From assembly GCF_963082655.1 (NCBI RefSeq), contig NC_081554.1, positions 121,471,869-121,535,868 of the forward strand: a stretch of DNA of 64,000 bases, read 5' to 3'. The stretch is from Stomoxys calcitrans. Taxonomy: Eukaryota > Arthropoda > Insecta > Diptera > Muscidae. Position 1 is the stretch's first letter, and each line of letters begins with the position of its first letter. Positions 44,935 to 57,611 of the stretch are shown piece by piece. The position numbers and the translations under genes are program-made. The notes beneath the pieces were generated by a model. It was not told the DNA's origin and searched no databases. It saw only the letters and a list, made by a program, of their open reading frames with translations.

Positions 44935-46655
44935 AATATCCCCGAAATCAGTAGAGATAAGGAATACTTTAAGCGGACTTTTTTGTAGTGGTTTTCGAGC
45001 AGTATCCAGCGAAAAATCGGATAGTGATCGGACCACAAATGAAGTTTTAGCAATGCCGAGGTGACCAACTTTAGGGTCTGTCTAGAACCTTACCTAACCG
45101 TGCCTCCAATATTTAGGAGGCGTCCACATTTAAAATCCCATCCTGTGTTAAAGATAGAAATCAACAAACACCAGTTTCTGAAACCCATCAATAGTTTAAA
45201 GTGGAAAATAATTTCATAGTGCATTCAACATATATGTAGAAAACCCAAAAATTTACCACCTATTAGCCACAGAAAGGTGTCAAAGAGTGTAATGTCACTT
45301 GTCTTAGCAAACGTTATTCATTTCCTTAATCCTCTTGAAAAAAGCGCTAGACTCTCGTGTACCTGCGCGTGTCCCCTGTTTTCTGTGGTCATCATTTTCA
45401 ATTAATGACTTATCAAATAAATGAAACACACCCGAGTGCATATTAATGGCTTTCTCTTTTTTCCCAGTTTCCTTTTTTTTTGCGACCATAGATGTATTTG
45501 AAAACTGTTGAAATACCCATATAAATCAAAAACAGATTTTTCATTTGCCTCTTCTTATTTACAAAAACATATTTTTATGGCCATTTTCCTGTGGCTTCAC
45601 TTTACTTCTTGGGTTGTCGACTTTGCTGGAGTTGGCAGGCACATGGAGCACTACCGCCATGGAAAATAGACAGTAAATGGCAGTGGCATGCATGGCAATG
45701 GTCATTACCATGAATGTGACGGTTGGTGGCACTAGTCACCCAGTCATGGCTATATTCGTGGCTATGTTTCGTCTGATGGTTATAATCATCTGCCATCAAT
45801 AGAGAAAGAAACGATAGATGAAATGGCAAAAAGAACGAGACAAGAGTGACGAACAAAGTGGTTGCTGTTTTCTTAAGAGGCCAATGTATGTTAAACTCAA
45901 ATAAGGTTGACGCGTGGTTTTAGCCAACTTTAAAAGCCAAAAGATGTTCAATGAAAGTCTGTTTTATAGACTATTTTCAAAGCTAAACGAGCACGAGTTA
46001 TGGTAAGCTAAAGGAGAAATATAAACAAACAACGAAATGAAAGGAGAGAACAGATGAGAAGAGATGATAGTCATGAAAACAGTCAGAAGAAAATCTACTT
46101 TAACGGATTCGCTACTTTTATAGGTCAAACAGACAGTAAATATGCAGCAGCTCCAATCGGCTGACATTAATCGTTTTTCAAATCCTAATACCAGCAAGCA
46201 CCAGGCAAAACTGAAAATGTGACAACAATATTTGCGCAATACACAGTTGTTGTTCATGGAATTCAAATGAGATTTATTTCAATGCAATGCCAAAGTCCAT
46301 TTGCTCTTCTAATGGAACATCTTTCACAAAGCATTCACCACCCATCCATCTATCGAACGCCAGACATTTGTTCATTAAATTATTCACCAGCTTGCCAATC
46401 AATCATAAATACTTACATTTGCTTCATTAACTATTCACAACACATGCCCTTTAAAATATTTTATGAATATGAAAATTTTATGCGAATTTGATTGTTTGTT
46501 GCATTTTGAACAGCATAATCACTTAGAATGTATACAATATGTATGAATAGATAACACGAATCAATTGGAAATTGTTGAGGGTTGGCCAAAAAGAATCACA
46601 GCGGTGAGTGAACACACCTCAAACCCTGATGAATGGTGAGAAGAAGTGACATTGT
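44935..46655. other. Non-coding stretch, nothing recognised
   Basis: It includes a CATGGCAATGG-rich stretch near 45650-45790 that opens a His-rich minus-strand frame of 84 codons. I see no family resemblance. Confidence 0.45.
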
Positions 46656-46663
46656 CTACAGAC

Positions 46664-46789
46664 GTCAGGATGGCCGAGCGGTCTAAGGCGCCAGACTCAA
46701 GTGTAAATACTTGTTCTGTACAACAGAATTTGAAATTATGAGCATTCTGGTCCTCTCTGAGGGCGTGGGTTCAAATCCCACTCCTGACA
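46664..46789 (+). tRNA. tRNA-Leu(CAA), with 43-nt intron
   Basis: The acceptor arms GTCAGGA (46664-46670) and TCCTGAC (46782-46788) pair, with discriminator A at 46789. The D-arm/A box is TGGCCGAGCGG and the B box is GGTTCAAATCC. The anticodon stem CCAGA/TCTGG encloses CTCAAG, with anticodon CAA at 46698-46700. The intron spans 46702-46744, in the usual place after base 37. A long variable arm (TCCTCTCTGAGGGC) marks it as class II. A T6 run at 46801-46806 is the likely pol III terminator. CAA-decoding leucine tRNAs with introns of about 40 nt are known from flies. Confidence 0.96.
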
Positions 46790-46879
46790 AAAAATGTTTA
46801 TTTTTTATTTTATTCATAACTTGTATTACTTTTTTATGACAAAATAACCAAATTTCTTTCCTGCTGAAGAAGAATATAC

Positions 46880-47935
46880 GATATGCAGGTGTGAATAGGC
46901 ATGGAACACTTGTCGCCTATGCCGACGACATCGATATTATGGGTCACTCACCGGAAGAGGCAATTGTAGCCTTTTAAAGTATCGAAAGAGAATCAACGAA
47001 AATGGGTTTGGCAGTAAATGGAGATAAGACAAAGTGAGTGATATCGACTTCCACAAAGTCCTGTAAAATCGAGCAGATAAAGAAAATGAAAAAAGTTGGG
47101 AACTACAACTTTGAGATGGTCAACAACTTTATCTTCCCCGGCACCGCCGTAACCGAAACAAATGACACCAGTTTTGAAATAACACGAAGGATAATATTGG
47201 CAAACAGATGCTACTTTGGATTGAGCAAACAGCTGAGGAGAAAGACCAACTCTCTCGACAGGTGAAAATCACACGATACAAGACGCTGATACTACCCGTG
47301 CTCGTGTATGGCTCCAAAGCATGGGTACTTGCGAAAGTAGATAAGACAGTACTTGGAGTGTTTGAGAGAAAAATCTTTTGTAACATATATATGGACTAGT
47401 TTACGCTAATGGAGAATATAGGCGTCGTATGACCCACGAGCTGTATGACGACGATAGCATAGTTAAACGTAACAATATATAGGGTGGCTGATGAAAGCCG
47501 CTACCAAAAAAAAATGTAATAACTTTTTTTCTATTTAATAATAATAATTTAATAATTAATTTAATTAATTAATTAATTAATTTAATTAATAATAATTTAA
47601 TAATTAATTTAATAATTTAATTTAACATGAATAAAAGAAAAATGTATTCCATACACCGAAAAAAAAATGTAGCAATATTCATCATTGTAGCAATATTCAT
47701 CAGCCACCCTGTACAACGGTTACGTTGGCTAGGTCATGGTGTCAGAACGGATGAAAAAGTTCCAGCAAAGAAGTCTTTTGAAGGCGATCACGGGACGCAA
47801 GCCGGGACGACTAAAAGCCCTCGGGACTTGGTGTCAGAAAATTTAGAAGAATTAGCGCAGAAGATCGTGGCAAATGTTCTGTCAAAGCCAATTTTAGTAT
47901 GTAAGTCTCGAGGAAAGGATCTTCCTTAGCCTAGA
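46880..47935 (+). pseudogene. Non-LTR reverse transcriptase remnant, split by a MITE
   Basis: On the plus strand VAYADDIDIMGHS (YADD at 46918-46929, the catalytic motif) is followed by IERESTKMGLAVNGDKTK, FIFPGTAVTETNDTSFEI, RRIILANRCYFGLSKQLRR, YKTLILPVLVYGSKAW and FERKIFCNIYMD. The C-terminal block QRLRWLGHGVRTDEK begins at 47714, immediately after the 232-bp MITE (47480-47711). Stops and frame changes are present. It belongs to the same family as 19090-20060, where NRCYFGLSKQ is shared. The catalytic residues YADD are intact, but the rest of the palm upstream is missing. Confidence 0.85.
47480..47711. mobile_element. 232-bp TA-flanked MITE, copy 1
   Basis: The left end TAGGGTGGCTGATGAA (first base changed from C) and right end TTCATCAGCCACCCTG are inverted repeats. 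TA flanks it at 47478-47479 and 47712-47713. The interior has AATTAATT-type repeats and a doubled 'tgtagcaatattcatca'. It has the same length as, and appears almost identical to, the copy at 60303. Confidence 0.93.
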
Positions 47936-47949
47936 GGCCTCAGATGTAT

Positions 47950-49540
47950 CCTCTTCGGAAATGCAGAGCCATACTCAGCTTGCCCTTTTTTCCTGCTCAG
48001 CCTTTTAGATGTCCTAAACGTCTGGTGCCCTTGTGGCTTCTGCCATGTTGAAGAGTTTTCTGCAGCCCTTCCTTAACCAACCAGATCTGGAGTCCACCAA
48101 TGGGGGCTTGCTGTTTGCCCCTTGGCTTGGCACTAGGACATGACACAAGCGAAATATTTAGGATCATCGTGATCCGTTTGACCATTATTTCTATGTCCTC
48201 CGCAGTTTTGCATTTTCTTCTCCGGTATAAAAGGGATAGTCGCGCAGAATGTGTGCCGAAATTTGCCTCAATCCTCCTTTCTTCTTAAACTGATATAACG
48301 ATGATCAGAGAATCTGTTGTCATCCAATACTTCCCAGTCGAATATTCTTTCACTTTTATCTTCCGGCACAAAGGTAAAATCTAGTACCTCCTGCCTGTTC
48401 CTGGTAATAAAGTTCGGTTCATTTCCTTTATTAAAAATTGCCAGATTGCAACTTCTTATATATTCGATAAGCATCTTACTTCTTTCGTTTATATCCGAAC
48501 TGTGCATTAGCATCACTTTCTACAATGAAACTCCTTTTCCCTGCAGAAGCGGCTTTAACATGCAACTTAAGGCTTTAAGCGGCATCTCTGAATTGTGTGC
48601 CATTTATAGGGAAGCTACCGTGTAATGAGACTTATTAATTTCAAGGCTGGCTAATACGAGCCTTCAGTACTCAGCGACGAAAGAAAGAAAATACTTCGAC
48701 TAGTTTTTGCAAGAATACAGGACCTGTGTCTCCCATTCCCCGTAACCCTTAGTAGTATAGATTCAGGAAGTCTTAGTCCACGAACCATTCCTCCGCAAAA
48801 ACATGGTTCCTGAACAAGAACTATGTCAAATCCTCCTGCCAACAGAAGAACCTTTAGTGCCGCCGAAGCGGCCTTATAATGACGGAGATTTATCTGCACA
48901 AACCGGACCATAGTCAAGATTCAGAATTTTCACCACTGTTGCGTAAGCCTAATCTTCTAAGTCCGTCAGGAGTTCATCCTCACAAGATTCGATGAGAAAG
49001 CAGTGAAATCACTCTTCCAGAGGACACTGAACACTTGCGGTGTGGACGATTGCTTCATTGATGCTGCTGTCGAAGTACCTTTTCAGTTGCGTCCCTGCCC
49101 GCTGGCGCACACCTTGAGCCCAGTCCATAACGGGCTTGTCGGGCCCCGTCTCGCCGTATTTCCCACCTGTTTTGATCGTCACAGGGGAATTTCAAGTCTC
49201 CTGCAATCAGCCCGACTTAAGAGATGTGGTCGATAGTTCCTCAGAAAAATGTTCAGCAACAACTGCTGAATCACTTTCTGATTTCCCAACCATACCGCTT
49301 CTATACACCTTCAGTCTCAACTTGTTGAATCCGTAGGATACAACTCCATGAGACTTGTTGAGGTATGCAGTTGGACAGCCGGAGTCGGAGTACGAATACT
49401 GCATGACTCCGGTCGCCATCAGCTTCATCCAATCTACGAATCCTCCAGTCGGTGGTTGAAAGATTGGAATCCTCCCAAGTATGGATTCAGGATCTGTGGG
49501 AATCCAGACCCAGAACATCAACCGTCTAATGGATAAAACT
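47950..49540 (-). pseudogene. Non-LTR retrotransposon remnant (ORF1 end, endonuclease)
   Basis: On the minus strand 48917-48651 reads MVRFVQINLRHYKAASAAL, FDIVLVQEPCFCGGMVRGLR and SCILAKTSRS, the start of an APE-type endonuclease: QINLRH with its asparagine and VQEPC with its glutamate are metal-site positions. Further left, 48516-48268 reads SSDINERSKMLIEYI and PNFITRNRQEVLDFTFV, then FSDHRYISLR, whose SDHRYI is the terminal catalytic histidine block. The middle of the domain is missing. Upstream, 49521-49207 may be the end of ORF1. The far left (47950-48260) is unassigned. Confidence 0.82.
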
Positions 49541-49589
49541 ATCGTGCTTTCCTTGAGTGACTTAAAATTTTTTTAGAATGTTCCTGCGG

Positions 49590-49690
49590 ATCGAAATAAC
49601 AATACGTCTGCTCCGCCCAAAGGTTCAAATCAGTATTACTATGCTAGATTATTAACCATCCCATACGATGATGGTGGGTATGTTATAACT
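49590..49690 (+). repeat. (GTCY)n-type repeat, 3' end fragment
   Basis: 'agtattactatgctagattattaacc' and CCCATACGATGATGGTGGGT match the 3' end of the family. Confidence 0.55.
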
Positions 49691-50785
49691 GTCTGTACCA
49701 AGTTTTAATACTAATATCAATATTTTTATTTTCAACGAATATAGCGTAATTTTGTATTTAGAAAGATGACAGTGCGTAAGTTAAAAAGTACTGGAAATAA
49801 ATTTTTTTCCAGCTTTGATTAATTATCAGAATTATTGTTATTATTACTTCAAATTATCAACAATTACTTGTACCAACATTAGATCAGCTTGTGGTGTTGT
49901 GATAATTTGTTTTTAATAGCTTTTAACATTAGTTCCATCTAACCATTGCTTCTGTCACAACGGTAACACACGATATTTCTGTTTGCTTTTAATTCTCCAG
50001 TGCCATATTAATGTCATCATGAAGAAAAAGCCATTACACATGTGTATCATATTACGTTTTCTTATATTTCTTTTTTTGACTTGACTTCATACATAAATGT
50101 TCATATATTCTGTAATAATAATGTTTCCAAAGATATATGTACGTATATAACATAAAATTGTTGTAATTATTATTATATGGGGTTTGTCAGATTTCCTAAC
50201 TATCGGTAGACAAAGAGGGAAGAAAATGTACACTCATCAAATTTGATTTTACCTGTGTTTAATACAATTTACAGAATTTATGTTAGCGAAATTTTTTTTA
50301 ATTTTTATGTCATTACCTCGTATGGAACGAAGTTCCAATGTAGAATCTTAGAAATAATGTTTAAACTTCGTAAATTTGTAGCAAAATTAAAAATAAACAT
50401 AGTAGGTATTCCCTTTTTTATTACGCATTTTTTTTAAAACAAAATTTCCTAATCTATTATTATTTTCCTAGTGTATATAGCCATCAACATAAAACGGACG
50501 GACATAAAGATGACAGTGAGTAAAACGACCAACTGCTACCGGCTTGCGGTGAGTAAGATTATTTAATAACGTGTGTGAACCAAACGGCTGACGAACAAAG
50601 AAAACAGCAAATCTTACGACAAAATAACAATGTCTTATAAATACTAGAATAGGAAAAGACATTAATTGATACAAGGCACTACATCACCGAAACGACAAAC
50701 AGTGTTGCATTGTACAAGAAACGTGTTGACTTTTTCCCATTAATTTTCTTACATTACATGGCGGTTTATTCGAGCTGCAAACTAT
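49691..50785. other. AT-rich stretch, nothing recognised
   Basis: Short frames only; no shared motif. Confidence 0.5.
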
Positions 50786-50789
50786 TGGC

Positions 50790-51670
50790 AGAAGTGGGTA
50801 TATTCATTTTGTCATTCCGTTTGCAACATATCGTAATACCCATCTCCGACCCCATAAAGTATATATTCTTGATCGTCGTAAAAATCTAATACGATTTAGC
50901 CATATCCCTCAGTCTGTCCGTGGAAATCACGCTACAGTCTTTAAAAATAGAGATATTGAGCTGAAACTTTGCACAGATTCTTTTTTGTCCATAAGCAGGT
51001 TAAATTCGAAGATAGACTATATCGAACTATATCTTGATATAGCCCCATATAAACCGATCCGCCGATTTAAGGTCGAAGGCCCATAAAAGCCACATTTACT
51101 ATCCGATTTTGCTGAAATTTGGGACAGTGAGTTGTATTAGGCTCTTCGACATCCATTTTCAATTTGGCCCAGATCGGTTCAGATTTGGATATTGCTGCCA
51201 TATAGACCGATCCGCCGATTTAAGGTCTTAAGCCCATAAAAGACGCATATATTGTCCGATTTCGCTGAAATTTGGGACAGTGAGTTGTGTTAGGGCTCTT
51301 GCCAGATTTTGATATAGCTGCCTTATACACCGATCTCTAGATTTAAGGTTTTGGGCCCATAAAAGGCGCATTTTTTCCCGATGTCGCCGACACAGTGACC
51401 TATGTTTGACTTTTCGACATTCGTGTCGTATATGGTTCAGTCCTTATTTGAATATAGCAGCCAAAAAGACCAATATTTTGTTCTAAAAAATTTAACAGAG
51501 AATTGTACTCATTAGACCACTCAATGTCCGTACCGAATTTGGTCCTCGGACCACATTCCAATATAGCTTCTATGGGGGACGAAAGGTGGTTTACATATAT
51601 ACCCGAGGTGGTGGGTATCCAAAGTTCGGCCCGTCCGAATTTAACGCCTTTTTACTTGTTTGCTTATGAA
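50790..51670 (-). repeat. (GTCY)n-type dispersed repeat, full length
   Basis: In reverse: GAAGTGGGTATATTCATTTT, CATTCCGTTTGCAACATATC, then units with 'ccataaaagccacatttac' and 'atagaccgatccgccgatttaagg', ending TTCGGCCCGTCCGAATTTAA and TTTTTACTTGTTTGC. It is of the same subtype as 38030-38945. Confidence 0.8.
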
Positions 51671-51984
51671 TGCTCCAAACGTTAAGCATCTTAAAAAAAC
51701 GTTATTACTAGGGTTCGGAGTTCTTTGCAAATACATATTCCTTGTCGTTCAAAAACAGTAGAAAAAAATGTCATTGATTTGTTTGCACATATTTCACTTT
51801 AATTGCATAAATATATTTGCATATCTGCCCAAAAACTTTAATATTTGGGCAGATTATGGAGTGTTACCACTAAACGATCTGTCTGAGTTTGACATGTGAG
51901 TTAATGTGCAAGCGTTGATTGCACTACGCTGTATGTTAAGGCTAGGCTTAACGAATCTCCATCATTTTGTAGCAATGAAGAATC

Positions 51985-52515
51985 CATCGGGTCAATCCGG
52001 TTCGTACAACTGGCTGTCTGCACCATATTCGGGAAGGATGTGTAGGGCTTAAACATAGCTCACTACACTTAATTTCAGACCATCAATCGATCTAATCCAT
52101 ACTCGGCAAAGACGTCAAAGGGTCTAGCACAGCTCAATGTGTTAAATTTCAGCTAAATGGGGAATTAAATGTAGGAGTCTAAAACCCTAAATCGGGTGTT
52201 CGATGTATAAGGGAATATATTGAGATATGGACAGATTTGAGCCCTTCATCGGGTGATCGGTCTATAAGGGAGCTATATTAAGATATGGATCGATCTTAGC
52301 ACAAATCATTGTGCCAAATTTCAGCTAACTTGGGTAATAAGTGCGGCTTTTATGGTTCTTAGACCCTTAGTCGGGAGATCGGTCTATATGAAGAAAAAGT
52401 CCCATGTAGCCCATTTTCGAATGGATTTCGAATGACTATGGACAAAAAAAGAAACAGTTGAATAGAAAGACGAAAGGTTATGGCTAGATCGTCTTAGATC
52501 TTAGGTCTGTATATA
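51985..52515 (+). repeat. (GTCY)n-type repeat, internal units, no clear ends
   Basis: 'tcgggtgatcggtctataaggg', AGCTATATTAAGATATGG and 'gcggcttttatggttcttagaccc' match the family units. The tail shows 'cgtcttagatcttagg' before the next element at 52518. Confidence 0.6.
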
Positions 52516-52517
52516 CC

Positions 52518-52790
52518 TGGGACGTAGCCAGGGGGAGCTTCCGGGCTCGAATGATAAGATTTCAATAAAACTTCTTCTTCTGAAAACTTAAATTTAATGA
52601 TTTTTTTCTCAATAGACTAAATTTTGGCAAAAAAAATCTCTAAAGACCTTGTCCCAGTTTTTTTTAATAATTTTTTAAACACATTTTTATTTTTTAAAAT
52701 TTCAATGAAAATTTTTTAAGTCTTTTTTTTTTGCTTTTCCTATTGTAGTAATCAAAAGATTTTTTGAACAAGAACAAAATGATTTTTTTT
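52518..52790 (+). repeat. Dispersed repeat ending in GGGACGTAGCCA, copy 1
   Basis: It begins CTGGGACGTAGCCAGGGGG and is followed by degenerate AATTTT/AAATTT units with 'tctctaaagacc'. The inverted relative at 63270-63664 ends in the same terminal sequence after a C run. Confidence 0.6.
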
Positions 52791-52794
52791 AATG

Positions 52795-53330
52795 TGCAGA
52801 TAAATCAGCATACAAAATCTGCTGTTTTAAGTACAAAAAACTGCTGAAAAAAATTGTATGCAAAATTTATGTTTACCTGTTACTTGTTTTGAATACTTTG
52901 GGCATTTTTTAGAATTTTTTTGCAAATTTTTGTGGAAGAGATGAGTTTATGGAATATTACTGTCAGATCCATCCATTGGTTTACACTTCGAACTGTGGCT
53001 GAGCTCGCTCACATTTTTTGTTATTGCTCTAATAATGTGTGCATGACTGGCATAGTCTTTTGTATCTAAATTTAAACAAAAAAGATTATGGAAAGTAGAC
53101 ATTCAGTGGTGATTATAAACATCCACTGAGACACACATTTATATTAGTATTTTATTTTTTCTTCTAACATTCCTTTCGTAATTAAGCAGCAGTCATTTTC
53201 AGCAAACAACAGACTTTTCAGCAGTAAGTCTGCTGTTCTGAAAGTGGAAAAATACTGCTATAATATCAGAACTACTGCACACAAACATTTTAGATATTTT
53301 TGCTAACAAATTTCTCTGGGTGAAGCTAGT
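52795..53330 (+). repeat. CAGCA-rich dispersed repeat, copy D (5'-truncated)
   Basis: It begins within the family at AAATCTGCTGTTTTAAG and continues through 'gtttacctgttacttgttttga', GGTGATTATAAACATCCACT and 'aagcagcagtcattttcagc', ending near AACAAATTTCTCTGGGTG. Confidence 0.75.
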
Positions 53331-53344
53331 TGAATGAAAAAGCT

Positions 53345-53880
53345 TTCTACACTCAACCAAATTTGTTATTCAAATCAGAAAAAGTGTTTGCCAAAACAGC
53401 AGTTTTTGTCTGATGAAAATAGGAAAGCCGACATCACTGCTGTCTAAGCAAACATTGGGCTGCTGTATTAGCAAACATTTCGTACTGCCGCTTCAACATA
53501 AGTCTGCTGAAGAAAAAAATTGTATGTTCCTGTTACTTGTTTTGATAACTTCAGGCATTTTTTAGAAATTTTGTTGGGAGACATGCTTTTAACTTATGGA
53601 ATATTACTGTAAGCTACCTGATCCATCCATTGGTATACATTTCGAGATGTGGCTGAGCTAGCTCGTATTTTAGTTATTACTCTATTAATGTGTATATGAC
53701 TGGCATGGCAATTCTAAATTTAAAGAAAACGATTATGGTGATTATAAACATCCGCTGAGTCACACATTTACATTTGTATTTTATTTTTTCATCTAACATA
53801 CTCTTTATAATTAAGCAGCAGCCATTTTCAGCAAACAACAAATTTTTCATCAGTAAGCCTGCTGCTCTGAAATTGACGAA
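53345..53880 (+). repeat. CAGCA-rich dispersed repeat, copy E (3'-truncated)
   Basis: It begins ACACTCAACCAAATTTGTTATTC in two pieces and ends in AGTAAGCCTGCTGCTCTGAA. It follows copy D directly and in the same orientation, so the two may be a tandem pair or one interrupted by recombination. Confidence 0.75.
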
Positions 53881-53884
53881 CTAC

Positions 53885-54580
53885 GTGCGGAATGGTATAG
53901 AACCATTATCTGATAAAACTCCTTTATAAATATTTTTATTTTTTTTTGTTTGATTTCACTTCTTAAGACCTTAAATGCTTGGGCTTTAGTTTGAGCGTAA
54001 AATTAGTAAAACGAAACTTTATAGGTGAAAGGTTCAAAACAATTCGCTAATTCTTTTCATTTTAAACATTTATTTTTTAATTGAAATTTCTTAAATGGCT
54101 CCTATAGCTACTGATAGTGGTAAAATGAAATGAGGTTTCATCAATTTTCTTTAATCATTTTGTTGCCTTTCTTTTTAAATAGCAGATTTATCTTTACTTA
54201 ATTCCAATTTTAATCATCATCGTCCATCAATTTTCGGCCATTAAAGTAATCTGCTATTTGATTTCTTAAAGCGAAGATAATTTCTAAATATATTTGAGAA
54301 AAAATGTCTATTAAAGAAACTGCAATAGTAGATGAAGGAAATGAAGTATACAGAAAATGTGTTAGGGAATTTTTATTTAAGTTTGAGATAAGCCTAAGTA
54401 CTGGAAATAACTACAATTCAAAACGTAATTTAAAAAACATTATAATAGAGAAATACTACAGAAATTAATAGAGAAAGACTGCTTTTTGTGTGAAATGACG
54501 TAGTTATACCTATTTTGAAGATTCTACACAAGCCAGAAAACATACTCGTACAAACTGACCACATGTATGTTTATGTTAAA
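53885..54580. other. AT-rich stretch, nothing recognised
   Basis: No coding or repeat signal was found before the duplicated unit. Confidence 0.5.
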
Positions 54581-57500
54581 AGTTTTAATATTAAACACAG
54601 TTTTTAGTAACTTGTGAGGTTTCTAATTCATTTTGGCTATGAATGTTTCTTCTTCGCTAGTTTTAGACGATTTCTACAATATAACAGTTTTTAGCATATT
54701 CTTTGATGATATTTTATGTGTGCGAATTTTACGCTCCAATGAATCCCGGAGTTCAGTTGATATTTGGAGTTCAAATGATATCGATAACCATACGATACTG
54801 TTTCATTGTGGATTCTATAAACGTTTTCCCTACTCCTCGTGCTGCTATAATAGTCTGTTTTTAATCTGTGGAATACGGATTTCCATTATAAAGCAAAACA
54901 AACTTTTTCCCTTGTAAGCCAAATTAGGAAAACATGCTTTCGTCAGGAAAAAGGACCTTCTTTTTAAAAATTCATTAGCAAAGTCCATTGGTTTTTTTTC
55001 GTCCGATGTCTGATGTAAACCGCTACTTATGCGCTACACAGCTGTGATAGCTACTTCTTCTTTATATCTTCCTTATTATATCATAATGTAGGTTTTTGCC
55101 ACAGGATTCTCTTTTATTTTCGCTGATTTTGGATGCAATAATTCAATGATTTTCTTATACGGAAGCAAATATAGGTCACTTTTCCGATCGGTCGGCTTAT
55201 ATGGGCACCAAGTTGGGAGGCTTGGGGAATACCGAACCGATGGATAGGAAATGTTTATTGGCATATTGGATAGAAAAGTGGCTTCTTCTGATACTCCTAA
55301 CAATTTCACGCAGATTTTTCTTCATTCTCCAATTTTAAAGTAATTCCTCTCTCATCAGCACCAATTAGTTTTGGAACTCATTTTGAGTTTTTTATTGTTA
55401 AACAACCTATTTTTGACCCAAATAATATCTATTTCCACCCAATTTGTAATATCTTTAGTTATTGTTGCAGATTTACACGCTTCAGATTTCGAGTTACAAA
55501 TAGAAGATAATTCATAAGAAATATTAATTTTTTAATGAGTTTCCCTATTATTTTTCCCAAATGAATTCGCCGAAGATATCATCATTGAGAATATCTGTGA
55601 ATTGAATAAGATTCATCATCAAATTTAAGTTCACCGTTCAAAGTTCAACAGGTCTTTGAATAATCAGCTTCAGCCTTTAACAGTTGTAACCAGCGTTACT
55701 GTTGTGCCTCTTTGGTATCAAATTTGCCACTTTTTTGGACGATGCCACTTGTGAGTCGCTTTTATATTTTGATACTAAATGCCATACTTTTAACATTTTT
55801 GAGCCACTTTTCCATCTCTTTGTGCCATTTGTTCAAAAATACAACTATGCAGCGATTATCTATTGTTTGTCGTCCAACAAATCGCATATAAATGTTAAAT
55901 TTTACGAAAAATTTTAAATTTTTGAGCTCAACAAGAGAAACTGGACGAAAAATAAGTTGTTTATGTTTGTGAAATATATCACTTAAGTATTTAAATACCC
56001 ACCGCCTCAACTCGTCAAAGCATGTATTCTAAAACCTACAATTACATGTACTGTAGATCGTAGATCGATTTTGCGAAGACCTTTCGTCCGTCCAAATTTG
56101 AATTTGGCTTTTTGGTTACAAAAAGTCTTGACTGAACCCCTAGGATTGATTTAGGGTGATGGGAATCTATGATTCGGATCATAGCGAGACAATTAAAGGC
56201 GGTCTCATTTGTACAACAACAACAAATCATATGGTGCAATCCGCCATCTTTTCATCAAGCTGATTGACGTCTTGCTAACACACACAAAGAAATTTGTGTG
56301 CGTGTGTGTATACGAGTGCGTACATGAGAAGCGAATATGCGAGAAAGAACATAACAACAAAGAGAATGCAAACAAAAGTTTGACATCTTAATACTGTCAA
56401 ACCCATTAACAGCTGTTTGCGTGATACCACATTTTTTAATTCGCCTTGGATAAGAACTGAATTGTTTGTTTTTGTTATACACGTTTTATTTTGTTTTTTA
56501 TGAAAAATATTGTTCCAAATTTTGGACCAATTTAAACAAGTTTTGTATGTTATTTATGTAAAAAGCAGGAGGTTTATTGTATGCTTTGGTTTCTCCTAGT
56601 TTTTTTTTGTGCCACTTTTCTGGTTGTAAGTATGTTTTCTCCCTAATATGGCAATATGATTTGAAAAACGATTCGACTAATTTGCCAGTCTATATACTTG
56701 GTGCGGTGGCGACAGTTCCTAATAATTAAACCATGAACAATTTTTTAACAAAAAAGTATTGTCCAGCAGCGCATCGCCCCAAATAATAATTATTTGAATA
56801 ATACACACATAATGATTATTTGAATAATTATGAATGACCGACTGTTTTGGGTTGAGTTGGTCCTCTAGATATATAAGCAAAAACAAGTTCGGCCGGGCTG
56901 AATCTTGGGAACCCACCACCATGGATTCTGCTAAAATATGGGAGCTATATGTAGTTGTAGACCGAATTGGACCGTATTGAGAGTCATAACAGAATACTAT
57001 ATGCAAAATTTCAGCCAAACCGGATGAAAATTGCGGCTTCCGTGGGCTCAAGAAGTCAAATCGGGAGTTCGGTTTATATGGAATCTATATCCAAATCTAA
57101 ACCGATATAGCCCATTTGCAATCCCCAACGACCTACATCAATATAAAGTATCTCTGCAAAATGTCAATCGGCTAGTTCTACGCGTTCGACCGCTATCGTG
57201 ATTTCGACAGACGGACGGGCGGGCGGACATGGCAAGTTCGAATCAGAATTTCGAGACGACCAAGAACATATACACATTATGGGGTCCTTGATCAATATTT
57301 CGAGGTGTAAAAACCTTATAACTTTAATTTCACCCCATATTCATGGTTGGTGTATACAGCCGTTTGGCTGTATACACCAATTGCCATACAAATTTGCAAT
57401 AGAGTAAGAGCCATTTTACTCTCTTTAAAAAATTTGCAAGCAAAAGTACTCGAACGACTTCCAGTGAAAATTTGCAGAAAAACAGCTGATTTTTGTTTTG

Positions 57501-57611
57501 GTTTTTTTGGAAAACAATTTTTTTTAATAAAAAATGCTGGCAATACGTATGAGGTACTTTCCTTAGATAAACGTCAATTTGTTGAACCGAGAGTGAAAAG
57601 GCTAAAAGGTG
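54581..57611. repeat. 3031-bp tandem unit, copy 1
   Basis: From AGTTTTAATATTAAACACAG onward the sequence repeats at 57612 with an offset of 3031 bp. In 54581-57345 I noted only a handful of differences (near 54775, 54817, a T-run length near 56605, 56685 and 56745). The unit contains a (GTCY)n-type repeat (56878-57345) and otherwise unclassified DNA. Open frames of up to 110 codons lie on both strands, but none resembles a known protein. Near its right end it has a perfect 15-bp hairpin (57347-57380) that copy 2 lacks, in place of about 0.8 kb present in copy 2. Confidence 0.92.
57347..57380. repeat. Perfect 15-bp hairpin at a rearrangement junction
   Basis: 57347-57361 (TTGGTGTATACAGCC) and 57366-57380 are exact complements around GTTT. 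The left arm is shared with copy 2 at about 60612-60626, but the right arm is not. The right arm therefore looks like a short reverse-strand copy of the left one made at the junction. Confidence 0.92.

Noticed and set aside
45602..45856. His-rich 84-codon frame as a small metal-binding protein
   Set aside because: The histidines come from a run of CATGG-like trinucleotides read on the minus strand; there is no start context, family or neighbouring exon evidence.
47627..47929. 100-codon open frame as a gene start
   Set aside because: Its first third is MITE sequence fused by insertion to the tail of a reverse transcriptase relic.
54633..54917. 94-codon open frame conserved in both tandem units
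   Set aside because: Conservation is explained by the recent duplication; the two replacements seen in about 90 codons and the lack of family resemblance give no sign of selection.
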